A stretch of DNA of 64,000 bases, taken from Pleurodeles waltl (taxonomy: Eukaryota; Chordata; Amphibia; Caudata; Salamandridae). Shown here one piece after another: positions 52,321 through 62,860 of this stretch. Within the stretch, counting starts at the first letter, position 1; each line of letters begins with the position of its first letter. Made by a program: the position numbers and the translations under genes. The DNA lies in NCBI RefSeq assembly GCF_031143425.1, contig NC_090448.1, positions 331,092,177 to 331,156,176 of the forward strand, read 5' to 3'. The notes beneath the pieces are model-generated. The model did no database searches, was not told the DNA's origin, and saw only the letters and a list, made by a program, of their open reading frames with translations.

Positions 52321-52879
52321 ACATATTTGTTAAGTGTAACAGAGTAAAATAATTACTTATAACACCACCATGAAAGTGAGCGTCCCACTGTTGAATCTGC
52401 CAATGTACATTTGTCACTGGTCTTCTATGCCTAAATGGTGATACGCAATGTTCCAAAAGTGAATGTATCTCTGGTGATGAAGAATAAAAAGGTGATACAT
52501 ACTGCTCCCAAAGTGAGTGTATCACTGCTGATGAGGTAATAACTGCTGCCACACTCACTGTACCCCACAGTCAGTGAATCACTAGTGCTCAGGAATTAAC
52601 ATATGCTACACACAATGATCCACAAAAGTGTAACAACACAAAGTGAGTGTATCACGGTTGAAATGTGTTTCCCAGGGTGAAAAGGTGACTAGAGCCAATT
52701 GTGTAAAAGTTGACACGCAAAAGGACAAAAATTAGTGCATCACTGGTGCTACAGATTTTTTTAAACTTCCATAAGATGAGGATATCACTAGAAAGAAATG
52801 TAGACAGTACTTTAGAAGTGATAATGTTCAATTTGTTAAAATAGGCTGGATGGATTTGCAATAAGGGGAAAGTCACAAA
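52321..52879. other. Unassigned, weakly repetitive
   Basis: Loose repeats of aaagtgagtgtatcact and gtgatga with ~45-60-bp spacing (52440-52660). Could be the 5' end of element B. No gene seen. Confidence 0.35.
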
Positions 52880-53509
52880 GGGGGTGATTCTGATTCTGGC
52901 GGGCGGCGGAGGCCGCCCGCCAGAATTCCGCCCCCATTATACCGCTCCGCGGTCAGAAGACCGCGGAGGGTATTATGAGTTTTTCCCTGGGCTGGCGGGC
53001 GGTCTCCAAAAGACCGCCCGCCAGCCCAGGGAAAAACTCCCTTCCCACGAGGATGCCGGCTCGTAATCGAGCCGGCGGAGTGGGAAGGTGCGACGGGTGC
53101 AGTGGCACCCGTCGCGTATTTCAGTGTCTGCAAGGCAGACACTGAAATACTTTGCGGGGCCCTCTTACGGGGGCCCCTGCCGTGCCCATGCCATTGGCAT
53201 GGGCACGGCAGGGGCCCCCAGGGGCCCCACGACCCCCCCTACCGCCATCCTGTTCATGGCGGCTTTCCCGCCATGAACAGGATGGCGGTAGGGGGGGTCA
53301 GAATCCTCATGGCGGCGGAGCGCGCTCCGCCGCCATGAAGGATTCCCCCGAGCAGCGGTAAGTCGGCGGGAGCCCGCCGACTTGCCGCTTCTGACCGCGG
53401 CTGAACCGCCGCGGTCAGAATGCTCGAGGGAGCACCGCCAGCCTGTTGGCGGTGCTCCCGTGGTCGGTGGCCCTGGCGGCCACCGGCCGCCAGGGTCAGA
53501 ATGACCCCC
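52880..53509. mobile_element. Harbinger-ended MITE composed of a chain of about 13 hairpins
   Basis: 630 bp with ends GGGGGTGATTCTGATTCTGG and, reversed, GGGGGTCATTCTGACCCTGG, flanked by AAA on both sides. Hairpins in order: 52893-52926, 52939-52973, 52977-53039 (29-bp arms, 5-base loop), 53041-53088, 53090-53115, 53116-53150, 53170-53220 (25-bp arms, 1-base centre), 53233-53297 (30-bp arms), 53307-53338 (32-base perfect palindrome), 53354-53388, 53389-53420, 53428-53458 and 53465-53487. Almost every base lies in a stem. No coding capacity. It would be mobilised by a transposase of the type in the two full copies. Confidence 0.9.
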
Positions 53510-54487
53510 AAAATTTTGTAAACTCTTAGTAACAACCAAATATATGTCTATTTCCAAAAATGTGGCCGCCGTTCAAAATTCATGGCCAAATTAACATGCC
53601 ACAGTTAATACAATACATCTTCGGACCGGAAATAATGCGGTTGAATTGCAGCTAGTCAGTCAGTTCAAGTTTATTAATGTTCAGAACCTTCTCTTTAAAA
53701 CAATAAATACACAATTACACACTAACAATATGCTCTAAAATTGGCTCCAAGCCTACCACCCCACCCCCGCCATTCCAAAAACCAGGCCATCTACTAACAA
53801 GGCCCATCACGAACAATTAGAAAATGCAAAGCTAAAGTGCAAGTGCATCACTATATACCCATTCTTACTTACTAACCCTTGTCTGCAACATAGTTCGCTT
53901 GGAAGGTTTTAAAATTATAACCATCACAGTTTTAACATAAGATTATTTTTTTAAAAAAATTCTAAAGTACATACAACATCTAAAAATTCCATGTTTACCA
54001 AAAGTGCAAGAGCTTCATTATAATGTTTTATACAATATTTCAAAAAAAGTGATTTTTACATGAGACAGACAGTGAGTCCTATAGAAATAAAGAAAATCAA
54101 TTAAAAGATGAACATTAACATTTTGAAACTTTAATCCACACGTACTACAATTATTCTCGGTCCTGCATACATGCTCCTATGGGATCAAATATGTAACAAG
54201 AGTATGCAGTTCCTTCCAAGAGAGGGGGGGGTATAAGAGACCGGACAGACACAAGGGTAGTGGAAAGGGGTCCGCTTCTTTAGGAAAAGGAGCCCTCACA
54301 CACCCAAATGGGTATTATGCTTCATCACAAGGTGTGCTCCTCGCCGGGCCGGTGCTCCAATTCCTGACAAGGGGCTCTTTGTCAGAGATCTTTTTTCCAA
54401 TGCTGTATGTGAAATATCCCTTTCGTGTAGACTGGTGTATGAGAGTGAATATATGTAAGGAAGTGGGTGTTAAAATAGACTAAGTAG
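53510..54487. other. Unassigned AT-rich stretch
   Basis: No gene. 54280-54390 (agccctcacacacccaaatg, cctcgccgggccggtgctcc, gacaaggggctc) resembles 26450-26560, marking a dispersed repeat. The rest is AT-rich without a recognised family. Confidence 0.35.
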
Positions 54488-55660
54488 TCCTCTAAATGGG
54501 ATTTTTTTCATAGGTGAACCTACTTGTCTAGTTCCTCTGCTGACAAGAGTTTACCTACTCTAAGACCGCCTATGGACCTGAAACCTATTCCTAAACAGCT
54601 TTGGGAGTGTGTAGCTGTGGATTTATTGGGTCCTAGTAGGGAGCCGCAAGTATATGTAATTGTATTAATGGATCTTTTCTCTAAGTGGCCAGTGGAAGAC
54701 ATAGTGGAGAAGGCAGACATTGCTACAGTGTTGGAGTTTTTGGACAGGCCGTTCTGGTCTGAGGGAATTCCAGCTGTCTTATTGAGTGATAATGGTGTAC
54801 AATTTGTTTCCAATGCAGCTAAGACATATTTTAAGAGAGTAGGGATAAAACATAAAACTACGCCCCTTTACAATCGCAGTGGGAATGGAACCGTAGAAAT
54901 ATTTCAAGGGAGTCATTCAGAGCGCAATAAGAAAGCGTTGCAATTGGCTCACCGCGATACGTAAGATGGAGGGGCATATAGGATAACAGAGAATGATGCC
55001 ACAGGGTTGAGTCTTTTTGTAATAATGAGAGGCCAGAATCTGAGATGCAAATTTAGTCCTGCATGGTTGTTTAATTATGAAGTGGAACATTGTTCCCCTG
55101 ATTCGGTGAGGAAAGATTTGGAAACAATACAGGAAAAAAACAATCTTATTGTGATAAGACACGTGGTACTCAACAAGTCTGTATAGAGGTGGGTGATTGG
55201 GTCCATGTAAAAAAAACGTACATGGTAGTAAAAGGGGAGCGTCACTTTTTTGAGCCAGAAAAGGTGATAGAAAATTTACAAAATGTTGTAAGACTGAAAA
55301 ATGGCAAAGTGTGGAACCTCAATTGCATTGTCTTATGTCTCAATGAAATGCAACGTGGAACTTGAGGGAGAATTGGTGAGAGAAGGAGGAAGCTCCATTT
55401 AGATGAATGACATAATGGAACCTGTAAGTGAACAGAACATATCTGCAGTGAATGAGAGTGATGGTACACCCAGTATATCAGATGCTACTCAGGGGGTAGC
55501 ATTAGTGAAAATAATGGAAGGTCAAAGGAAAGTAAGTATCCAAGAAACTGTAGTTGAGGGGTTAGAGGTGAACATTGAAAAAAGGAAAATAACACAACCT
55601 GGGTGGTTGAAACATTTTGTTGTGGGTTACTCTGCAGATATACAAGGTCCAGTATAATTC
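54488..55660 (+). pseudogene. Gypsy element F: integrase and C-terminal region
   Basis: Plus strand. An integrase core with the full triad: first Asp in WECVAVDLLGP, second in VLLSDNGVQFVSNA, and Glu in NRSGNGTVEIF. Then a frameshift and stop near 54960. After this, ENDATGLSLFVIMRGRNLRC, GDWVHVKKTYMVVKGERHFF and VVRLKNGKVWNLN represent the integrase C-terminus. 55403-55657 (NDIMEPVSEQNISAVNESDG) is the tail. RT and gag are absent, so it is a 5'-truncated copy or the end of a rearranged element. It is close in type to gypsy B but on the opposite strand. Confidence 0.8.
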
Positions 55661-55823
55661 ACAGAAGTTATTTCTATTCAGTACATATATTGTTAGCTTT
55701 GTTATCTATTCTTACAATTTCCCTTGTTTTGCATTTAGTTTCTAAAGAAAATGTTTTCTTTTCTCTTTCTTTTCTTTTCTTTTTCTTTCTTTGTACCTGA
55801 AATTGTGTTTTTTCATTGGAAAA

Positions 55824-56100
55824 GGGGGGGGGGTGTTTACGTAGGAAATGTTTTATATTCTGTAGTCTTTATTACATTGGTGTGTTCTGCGCTTCAAGTG
55901 AATTACATAGCAACGCTCCACTGTCAGTTGCGGTCGTGGGCAGTTGCTGTGGCACTGGAATGTGATGGACCTGTCTCCTGCATCTCCATAACTTAAAATA
56001 ATGGAATATACTACAGTCTGCTGCCTCCTTCTCCTATGTGTGCTCAATGGAAATCAGAAAACAACGGCATGGTGATTAATCCATCTTGGGGCATGGAGAA
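55824..56100 (+). repeat. Element F polypurine tract and start of its 3' LTR
   Basis: A G-run (aaaagggggggggg) ends at 55833 and TGTTTACGTAGG begins at 55834, the expected tract-LTR junction. I cannot place the LTR's right end. Confidence 0.5.
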
Positions 56101-56796
56101 TCCCTAATTTCTGGGGTAGTAACTATGCGCCTCCAGCTTTTTTACTACTTGCAGTCACCAAGGGATTAATGCCCTTTTCATCTGGGGAGGCATCTCCAGA
56201 CATCCTTGGCAGTAGTCACAATGGGAGCCAACAAAACCCTTAAAAGCACTTGAGGATTTACAGTGTAGTCACTTACCTCCTTCTCCTTTGCACAGTGCTT
56301 TAGGCCAAACTACAGCGCTGCTGCCTCCACCCTGGGCAACAATTATCTACCTAGCCACTCTAGTTCAAGTTGTTCTCCTTAGAGTGCTCTTTCCCCTCAC
56401 ATTCTGGGAGCTAAGGTGCAGAGTCCCTCCCCCTACGAGGAGTGATCACAGGCACCTTCCTAGGTTTTCTGGCTTTCCGGGGCCTTTGCTGACTGGCCCT
56501 TTTCACTCTGAAGTAGGTGCTTACATCAACCTGCCACTGTAACAGGTGCACCTGCCAGCCACTACCAGCTCCAAACAACAACTCTGCTGGAGGGCTGCAT
56601 TTTCATTGCTTTACTGGGAGCAGGAGTAGGGCGCATTTTGGAGACACTACTCCGGTGTTACCGCCAAACCGGGAAAAGCAGAACCCCACCAACTGCCCAC
56701 TATCGAACATTGTAGCATTGCAGTACTTGTGCCTTGTGGCTCTCACCAGCAGGCGGGCACAAGCACAATGGCGTAGCCTGAAGTGACACGTCACTA
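56101..56796. other. Unassigned stretch
   Basis: No gene or repeat family recognised. It may contain the end of the element F LTR and the 5' flank of the LINE that follows. Confidence 0.3.
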
Positions 56797-57000
56797 GGCA
56801 TTTTCTCAACAGCCTGGGATGGGACTACATCCCCCAGACTCCCGTCTCCTGATACAAAATAGACCTGACCTCGCACGGCGCAGGACTCGCACTTGGCATT
56901 TTCTCAACAGCCTGGGGTGGGACTACAAATCCCAGACTCCCGGCTCCTGATACAAAATAGACCTGACCTCGCGCAGCACAGGATGCGCCCGGGCATGCGC
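56797..57000 (+). promoter_or_regulatory. Two 98-bp tandem monomers at the 5' end of the LINE
   Basis: ggcattttctcaacagcctg followed by actacannncccagactccc and gatacaaaatagacctgacc starts at 56797 and again at 56895, with a CpG-rich 3' half. Located just upstream of a LINE ORF1, they look like promoter monomers of the sort known from mouse L1 (inference by analogy). Confidence 0.6.
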
Positions 57001-57160
57001 CGGGCAAAGACCGGGCCCAGACGGGCCTGTCTTCGCCCATCATCGCCCGGAAGAGGCCAGGCAGGGCCCACTAAGTTGGCCGGTGAAGTAACCATTAAGT
57101 AAAAGTAAGAGGATTTTTATTCTTCTTTTCATTACCTGTGTTGTTACATTACTTATTCTT

Positions 57161-58652
57161 TATGGGGAAAAGGAAGGCCGTTGATTTTCCTGTGCCAGTA
57201 AATGGCACAATTTTTTTTTAAAAACTCTCAAGTAAACAAGTGAACTCGACCTCTGCTTGTGGATCGAACCCTCTTGATGAAATTGATCTACTGTTGAGGA
57301 AGTAGAGGCTATTTTGAACACTCTTTTAACCGGGGCATGTCTACCAAGAAGGATTCATCTTGAAATAGGAAAATCCCAGAGATTTTTACTAAGAAGAAGA
57401 GCAGGCAATTATCAGACTCTATTATAGAGGTTGCTGGAAGGGAGATATTGCATATCCCAAGGAATACTGCTATATCTCCATCACTGGCAATACCTTGTAG
57501 TGTCCCTAGTTCCCACCCTGCCAGCAGGGTAATGGGGAGGCACGTGGGGGACGAAAACCCTGCTATGGCTAAATTAATCATATCAAACGACATCCCACTA
57601 AGGGGGTCAGTAAGTACCCCTGTTTGTGAAAAATTGTCTACATTTGGTGCAGAGGGTCATCAGTTAGTTCCTACAAGTGATCACATGAGCAATAGATGGG
57701 GGTCCAATAGAGCATCTAGTTGCAGGGATTCTCTGGGAAATCAGATATGTGATATTGCTCACCCCGATGTCCCCAAAGATAGGTGAAGAACAAGGCACTC
57801 CACAACACCGGACCAACATACCTGAACAACAGACTCAGCTTCTACACCCCCACCCGGCAGCTCCGCTCCGCCAACCTCGCCCTCGCCTCCATCTCCCGCA
57901 TCCGGCGCAAATCTTCCGGTGGCAGATCATTCTCGTACCTCGCCGCCAAGACCTGGAACACCCTCCTGTCAGATCTACGACAGACCCCGGACCTTCTTTC
58001 CTTCAGAAAACTCCTCAAGACTTGGCTCTTCGAGCAGTAGCAGCACCCTCCCCCCCAGCGCCTTGAAACCCTCACGGGTATGTAGCGCGCTTTACAAATT
58101 GATTGTTCGATTGATTATGATATCTTCAAAACAGCTGGCCCCCCTCCCCCCTCGATTAAGCCATTGGAACCTTCTACCAACATCAATACTCCTTCTTGTA
58201 ATGACGCCAGTGGCTTAGCAACTAGGGCCAAGGATCTGGGCCTGAAAAGTGGAGATAGTATAATCTACATGGTTGATGTCCCAAAATTGACACCAGGCTC
58301 TGTTGAGAATCACAAATCTTTGATTAATAAGGTAATACACTGGTTACGTATCCGACAAAACTGTCTCTCAGTTATTCGTTCGTATATACTTGCAGCGGAT
58401 AGATGTAGTTTCCCGGGTTCAAATTTTGATTTAATTTCCGTTCATCTTGCTGACAAGGTATTGGTGAACCAACTTATGGTTTTTGATTTACGTACCTGCC
58501 AGAATAAGGAGTCGAGCAGGTGGGGGATTAGACTTGCATTGAAGCCACTCTGTGCTTGTTCGATTGCTATCCATGGAAGTTCAAATTATTCCCTGGGAAG
58601 TAATTTACTTATGGCAACTAAAATTCCTTGTTTGTTGCCAAACCCTGTATGA
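57161..58652 (+). pseudogene. LINE ORF1, interrupted by an L2-like insertion
   Basis: Starts MGKRKAVDFPVPVNGT at 57161 and shifts frame in a T-run near 57215. 57448-57782 reads HIPRNTAISPSLAIP ... NQICDIAHPDVPKD and resumes after the insertion at 58119 with YDIFKTAGPPPPSIKPLEPS. The latter part (KSLINKVIHWLRIRQNCLSV, IRLALKPLCACSIAIHGSSN) ends TGA/TAA near 58650. No domain that I can name. Its position before an endonuclease ORF identifies it as ORF1. Confidence 0.65.
57783..58118 (+). pseudogene. L2/CR1-like LINE 3' end, second copy
   Basis: NKALHNTGPTYLNNRLSFYT, GGRSFSYLAAKTWNTLLSDL and FRKLLKTWLFEQ, then GTAGCGCGCTTTACAAATTG and imperfect ATTG units. Same family and same 3' end as 12816-13420 but shorter. 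It interrupts the LINE ORF1 between DVPKD and YDIFKTA. Confidence 0.9.
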
Positions 58653-58676
58653 CTAACTATTGCTCAGGAAGCACCT

Positions 58677-60185
58677 ATGGGGATCTGTTCTGAGGTTCAG
58701 CACATGAACCAGAGTAACAGGGTGGTGTCTCCTGGGATTTGTAAAGAGGAGATGGACATGAAGGAGGCTGGATGCCCGATCCATGGAATTGAGTCAGACA
58801 ATTATGAATTAACATTAATTACCTGGAACTTAGCTGGCCTTGATAGGAAGTTGGCTGACCTAGAATCTATTACGTATATTAAAAATCAGGACATTTCTCT
58901 GTTTCAGGAAACTTGGGCTGCAGACGAAACTAATATAGATGGGTTTCTTTCATTTAGTATTTCTGCCCAACCTCCAGAGAAGGGTTTAGGCCGTGCCAAG
59001 GGAGGCCTGTTAGTCCTTTTAAATAAGAAATTGCAATGTGATCATATGATATTAGCTATTGACTCTGTTGATTTAATGGGTATGCAAATTTCGTTTCAGC
59101 AGAATTTTAAAGTTATTTTTATTAATGTTTATGCCCGGTTTGTCTCACGAGGATCTGAGTCCCAGAGCTTAGTTTTATTGTCTGAATTTTTAGATACTGT
59201 ACAACCTTTGACTTTTTTAATCATAGCAGGTGATTTGAATTGTACTTTTCAACCTTCTGCTCTGCTCAGTGGATTAATGGTTGAAGAGGATGAACTCTGA
59301 GGAATTCCACAGATAACTAATTCTCGGCATTGTATTCGCTCTTGTGTGGCTTCTCAGCTAGCCTCTTTATGTCTAAAGTATGGCCTTGCAACGGTCGTAC
59401 ACCCTCAGATTTAAACTTCGCGCCTACATTTAAACGAGGTATGTCCACAAGTGTTGTTGATTATTTTTTGGTGGACGTTAGGTTGTGGCCTCTGCTGAGG
59501 GATATGAGGGTGGATTTGAGATGTGAGAGCGATCACTATCCCCTGCTTCTCACTCTTTCTGTGGATGTGTTCAGGGGGACACTTAATAACCAACACACAG
59601 TGGCTCCATCCCCATGTTTGAAAAATAATTCTACAAGGGTTGGTTGGCCAAAGGTGATGTCTAACCCCCACTTGATAGGAGGGATTTATCAACTGTTTAT
59701 AGACAATCTGGCTGCTTATGAAGAACAGGATACTAATAACATCCCAATACTTAGTATACATGATAGTATGTCCATAAAATTGCAGAGCTTTTTATAATAA
59801 AAAGGTTGGTTCCAGGCCTCGTGGTGGGAAATTGGTTAGTAATGGATGGTTTGATGAAGTCTGTCCCAGGGCGAGGTCAGGGTTAAAAACAGCTATTATG
59901 ACTGGTCTCCTGGGGGAGATTCAACAAGACAGACGTGTATACAAGGAGACTACATCACAAGCAACAAGATCATGGGAAGACTCGATCTGGCGGGAACTAT
60001 TAGAAGCCTCAAAATCAAACAATAATATGCTGTTTTGGGAATTGTTGTCCAAAAGACAAAGAGGGGGTAGGAATAATATCAGGAATCACATACAACCAGA
60101 AAGTTGGGTGGATCATTTTTCCCGTCTTTATGCTACACCTGATAATGTCTTGGCATTCGATTCACAAGATGGAGATTATGTCCTC
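58677..60185 (+). pseudogene. LINE ORF2, endonuclease and linker
   Basis: AP-type endonuclease that nicks target DNA: TLITWNLAGLDRKL, SLFQETWAADE, GRAKGGLLVLLN, FINVYARF and IIAGDLNCTF in one frame to a TGA at 59300. After a frame change come VVDYFLVDVRLWPLL and RCESDHYPLLLTL, the endonuclease C-terminus with its SDH motif. The linker to RT (WFDEVCPRARSGLKTAI, MLFWELLSKRQRGG, SWVDHFSRLYATPDN) runs to 60185, where a solo LTR interrupts it. The clade is not assigned; it is not L1-like. Confidence 0.82.
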
Positions 60186-60404
60186 TGTCACAGTGTCCTT
60201 TCCTCAGGATCTGCGCGTCGCTGAACAACAGGCCCACCTTCCGGCATCACCAACTCAGAAAGCTATTATAGCACAGAGTTATGGTGAAACCAGTCGGGGG
60301 AAGGGAATTAGGGTAGGGAACAGCCGGGAGAGAGATCTGAAAAGGAAAAATGGTTAAGCATGTATGCATATACTTGTTCAGAACAGCATTAACATTCAAT
60401 TATA

Positions 60405-60865
60405 CACTTAGACAAAGGCGTCTCCGTGAATGCAAGTGTTGAGACCCTTATGGAATAAACAAAAGCGTCTCCGTGGATGCAAGAGTTGAGACCCTTATGG
60501 AATAGACAAAGGCATCTCCGTGGATGCAAGTGTTGAGACCCTTATGGAACAGACAAAGGGGTCTCCATGAATGCAAGATTTGAGACCCTTATGGAATTGA
60601 CAAAGGCGTCTCCGTGGGTGCAAGAGTTGAGACCCTTATGGAATAGACAAAGGCGTCTCCGTGGATGCAAGAGTTGAGACCCTTATGGAATAGACAAAGG
60701 CGTCTCCATGGATGCAAGTGTTGAGACCCTTATGGAAAATACAAAGGCGCCTCAGTGGATGAAAGAGTTGAAACCCTTATGGAATAGACAAAGGCGTCTC
60801 CGTGGGTGCAAGAGTTGAGACCCTTATGGAATAGACAAAGGCGTCTCCGTGGATGCAAGTGTTTG
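60405..60865. repeat. 47-bp tandem repeat, about ten copies, in the solo LTR
   Basis: Unit gacaaaggcgtctccgtgga, tgcaagtgttgagaccctta, tggaata. Variation is mainly gtggatg/gtgggtg and caagtg/caagag. Confidence 0.9.
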
Positions 60866-60869
60866 TAGA

Positions 60870-61290
60870 ATCATGATACTTCAGATTGTCATGAGCCTTA
60901 GACCAAACTGGGCGTGGCCCTTCTCTGAATCATGGAACAAGAACAATTAGTAAAATCATGATACCTCAGGATGGCATGAGCTATAGGCAAAAAACTGGGC
61001 ATGGCCCTTCTCTGAATCGTGGAACAAGAACAATTAGTAGAATCATGATACTTCAGGATGTCATGAGCATTAGACAAAACTGGGCGTGGCCATTTTCTGA
61101 ATCATGGAACAAGAACAATTGGTAGAATCATGATACTTCAGGATGTCATGAGCCTTAGACAAAACTGGGCGTGGCCCTTCTCTGAATCATGGAACAAGAA
61201 CAATTAGTAAAATCATGATACTTCAGAATGTCATGAACTTTAGACAAAACTGGGCGTGGCCCTTCTCTGAATCATGGAACAAGAACGAAC
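60870..61290. repeat. ~85-bp tandem repeat, about five copies, in the solo LTR
   Basis: Unit tagaatcatgatacttcagg, atgtcatgagccttagac, aaaactgggcgtggcccttc and tctgaatcatggaacaagaa. Confidence 0.9.
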
Positions 61291-61470
61291 TGAGACCTCT
61301 GAACCTTGAGAAGGCAAGAGCTTGGACCATGGACATACTCTGAACATCAATCATGCAACTACTATGCATTCATAAACATAAAACGTTTGGTCTCAGCCTA
61401 GAAATTCGCAAAGACTTAAATATGTATCTCACATATCATCAATGACTTAAATATGTATCTCTCATATTAT

Positions 61471-62165
61471 GCTTCCAAAAACAATGAAACTATGATTTGC
61501 TTATCTTTTAAATGTTTTCACATTTGCCACCTAGGCCTGAAAGTTTTATTCATGTAAACTGAAGCGCCTTGATTTTTGGACCAAGGGCGCTTTACTCATG
61601 TGAACTGAAGCGCTTTGATTGCTGTGCCAAGGGCGCTTTACTCCTCTGAACTGAATCGCTTTGAATGCTGTGCCAAGGGCGCTTTACTCCTGTGAACTGA
61701 AGCATTTTGAATGCTGTGCCAAGGGCGCCTTACTCCTGTGAACTGAAGCGCCTCGATTGCTGTGCCATGGGCGCTTTACTCCTGTGAACTGAAGTGCTTT
61801 GAATGCTGTGCCAAGGGCGCTTTACTCCTGTGAATTGAAGCGCTTTGAATGCTGTGCCAAGGGTGCTTTACTCCTGTGAACTGAAGCGCTTTGAATGCTG
61901 TGCCAAGTGTGCCTTACTCCTGTGAACTGAAGCGCTTTGAATACCATGCCAAGTGCGCTTTACTCCTATGAACTGAAGCGCTTTGATTGCTGTGCGAAGT
62001 GCGCTTTACTTCCTGTGAACTGAAGCGCTTTGAATGCTGTGCTAAGGGCGCTTTACTTCCTGTGAACTGAAGCGCTTTGAATGTCGTGCCAAGTGTGCTT
62101 TACTGCTGTGAACTGAAGTGCTTTGAATACCATGCCAAGTGCGCTTTACTCCTGTGAACTGAAAT
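61471..62165. repeat. 695-bp tandem duplication, copy 1 (46-bp repeats inside)
   Basis: Starts gcttccaaaaacaatgaaac and then runs in ~46-bp units (gaactgaagcgctttgaatg, ctgtgccaagggcgctttac, tcctgt). The next 695 bases repeat the whole block. Confidence 0.92.
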
Positions 62166-62860
62166 GCTTCCAAAAACAATGAAACTATGATTTGCTTATC
62201 TTTTAAATGTTTTCACATTTGCCACCTAGGCCTGAAAGTTTTATTCATGTAAACTGAAGCGCCTTGATTTTTGGACCAAGGGCGCTTTACTCATGTGAAC
62301 TGAAGCGCTTTGATTGCTGTGCCAAGGGCGCTTTACTCCTCTGAACTGAATCGCTTTGAATGCTGTGCCAAGGGCGCTTTACTCCTGTGAACTGAAGCAT
62401 TTTGAATGCTGTGCCAAGGGCGCCTTACTCCTGTGAACTGAAGCGCCTCGATTGCTGTGCCATGGGCGCTTTACTCCTGTGAACTGAAGTGCTTTGAATG
62501 CTGTGCCAAGGGCGCTTTACTCCTGTGAATTGAAGCGCTTTGAATGCTGTGCCAAGGGTGCTTTACTCCTGTGAACTGAAGCGCTTTGAATGCCGTGCCA
62601 AGTGTGCCTTACTCCTGTGAACTGAAGCGCTTTGAATACCATGCCAAGTGCGCTTTACTCCTATGAACTGAAGCGCTTTGATTGCTGTGCGAAGTGCGCT
62701 TTACTTCCTGTGAACTGAAGCGCTTTGAATGCTGTGCTAAGGGCGCTTTACTTCCTGTGAACTGAAGCGCTTTGAATGTCGTGCCAAGTGTGCTTTACTG
62801 CTGTGAACTGAAGTGCTTTGAATACCATGCCAAGTGCGCTTTACTCCTGTGAACTGAATC
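62166..62860. repeat. 695-bp tandem duplication, copy 2
   Basis: Near-identical to copy 1, including unit-by-unit variants (for example tgaagcgcctcgattgctg and catgccaagtgcgc). I see only isolated differences such as tgctgtgcc/tgccgtgcc, so it is very recent. Confidence 0.92.

Noticed and set aside
52884..53557. Open frames inside the hairpin MITE (60-130 codons, both strands)
   Set aside because: GC-rich palindromic sequence yields open frames on both strands symmetrically. No start context or domain.
50248..55660. Gypsy B (minus) and gypsy F (plus) as one rearranged element
   Set aside because: They carry complementary gene parts, but strands differ and a MITE plus unassigned sequence separate them. 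No inversion junction is visible, so I list them separately.
60405..62860. Regularly spaced repeats considered as a CRISPR-like array
   Set aside because: No unique spacers between repeats, repeats are directly adjacent, and the context is an LTR in a eukaryotic genome.
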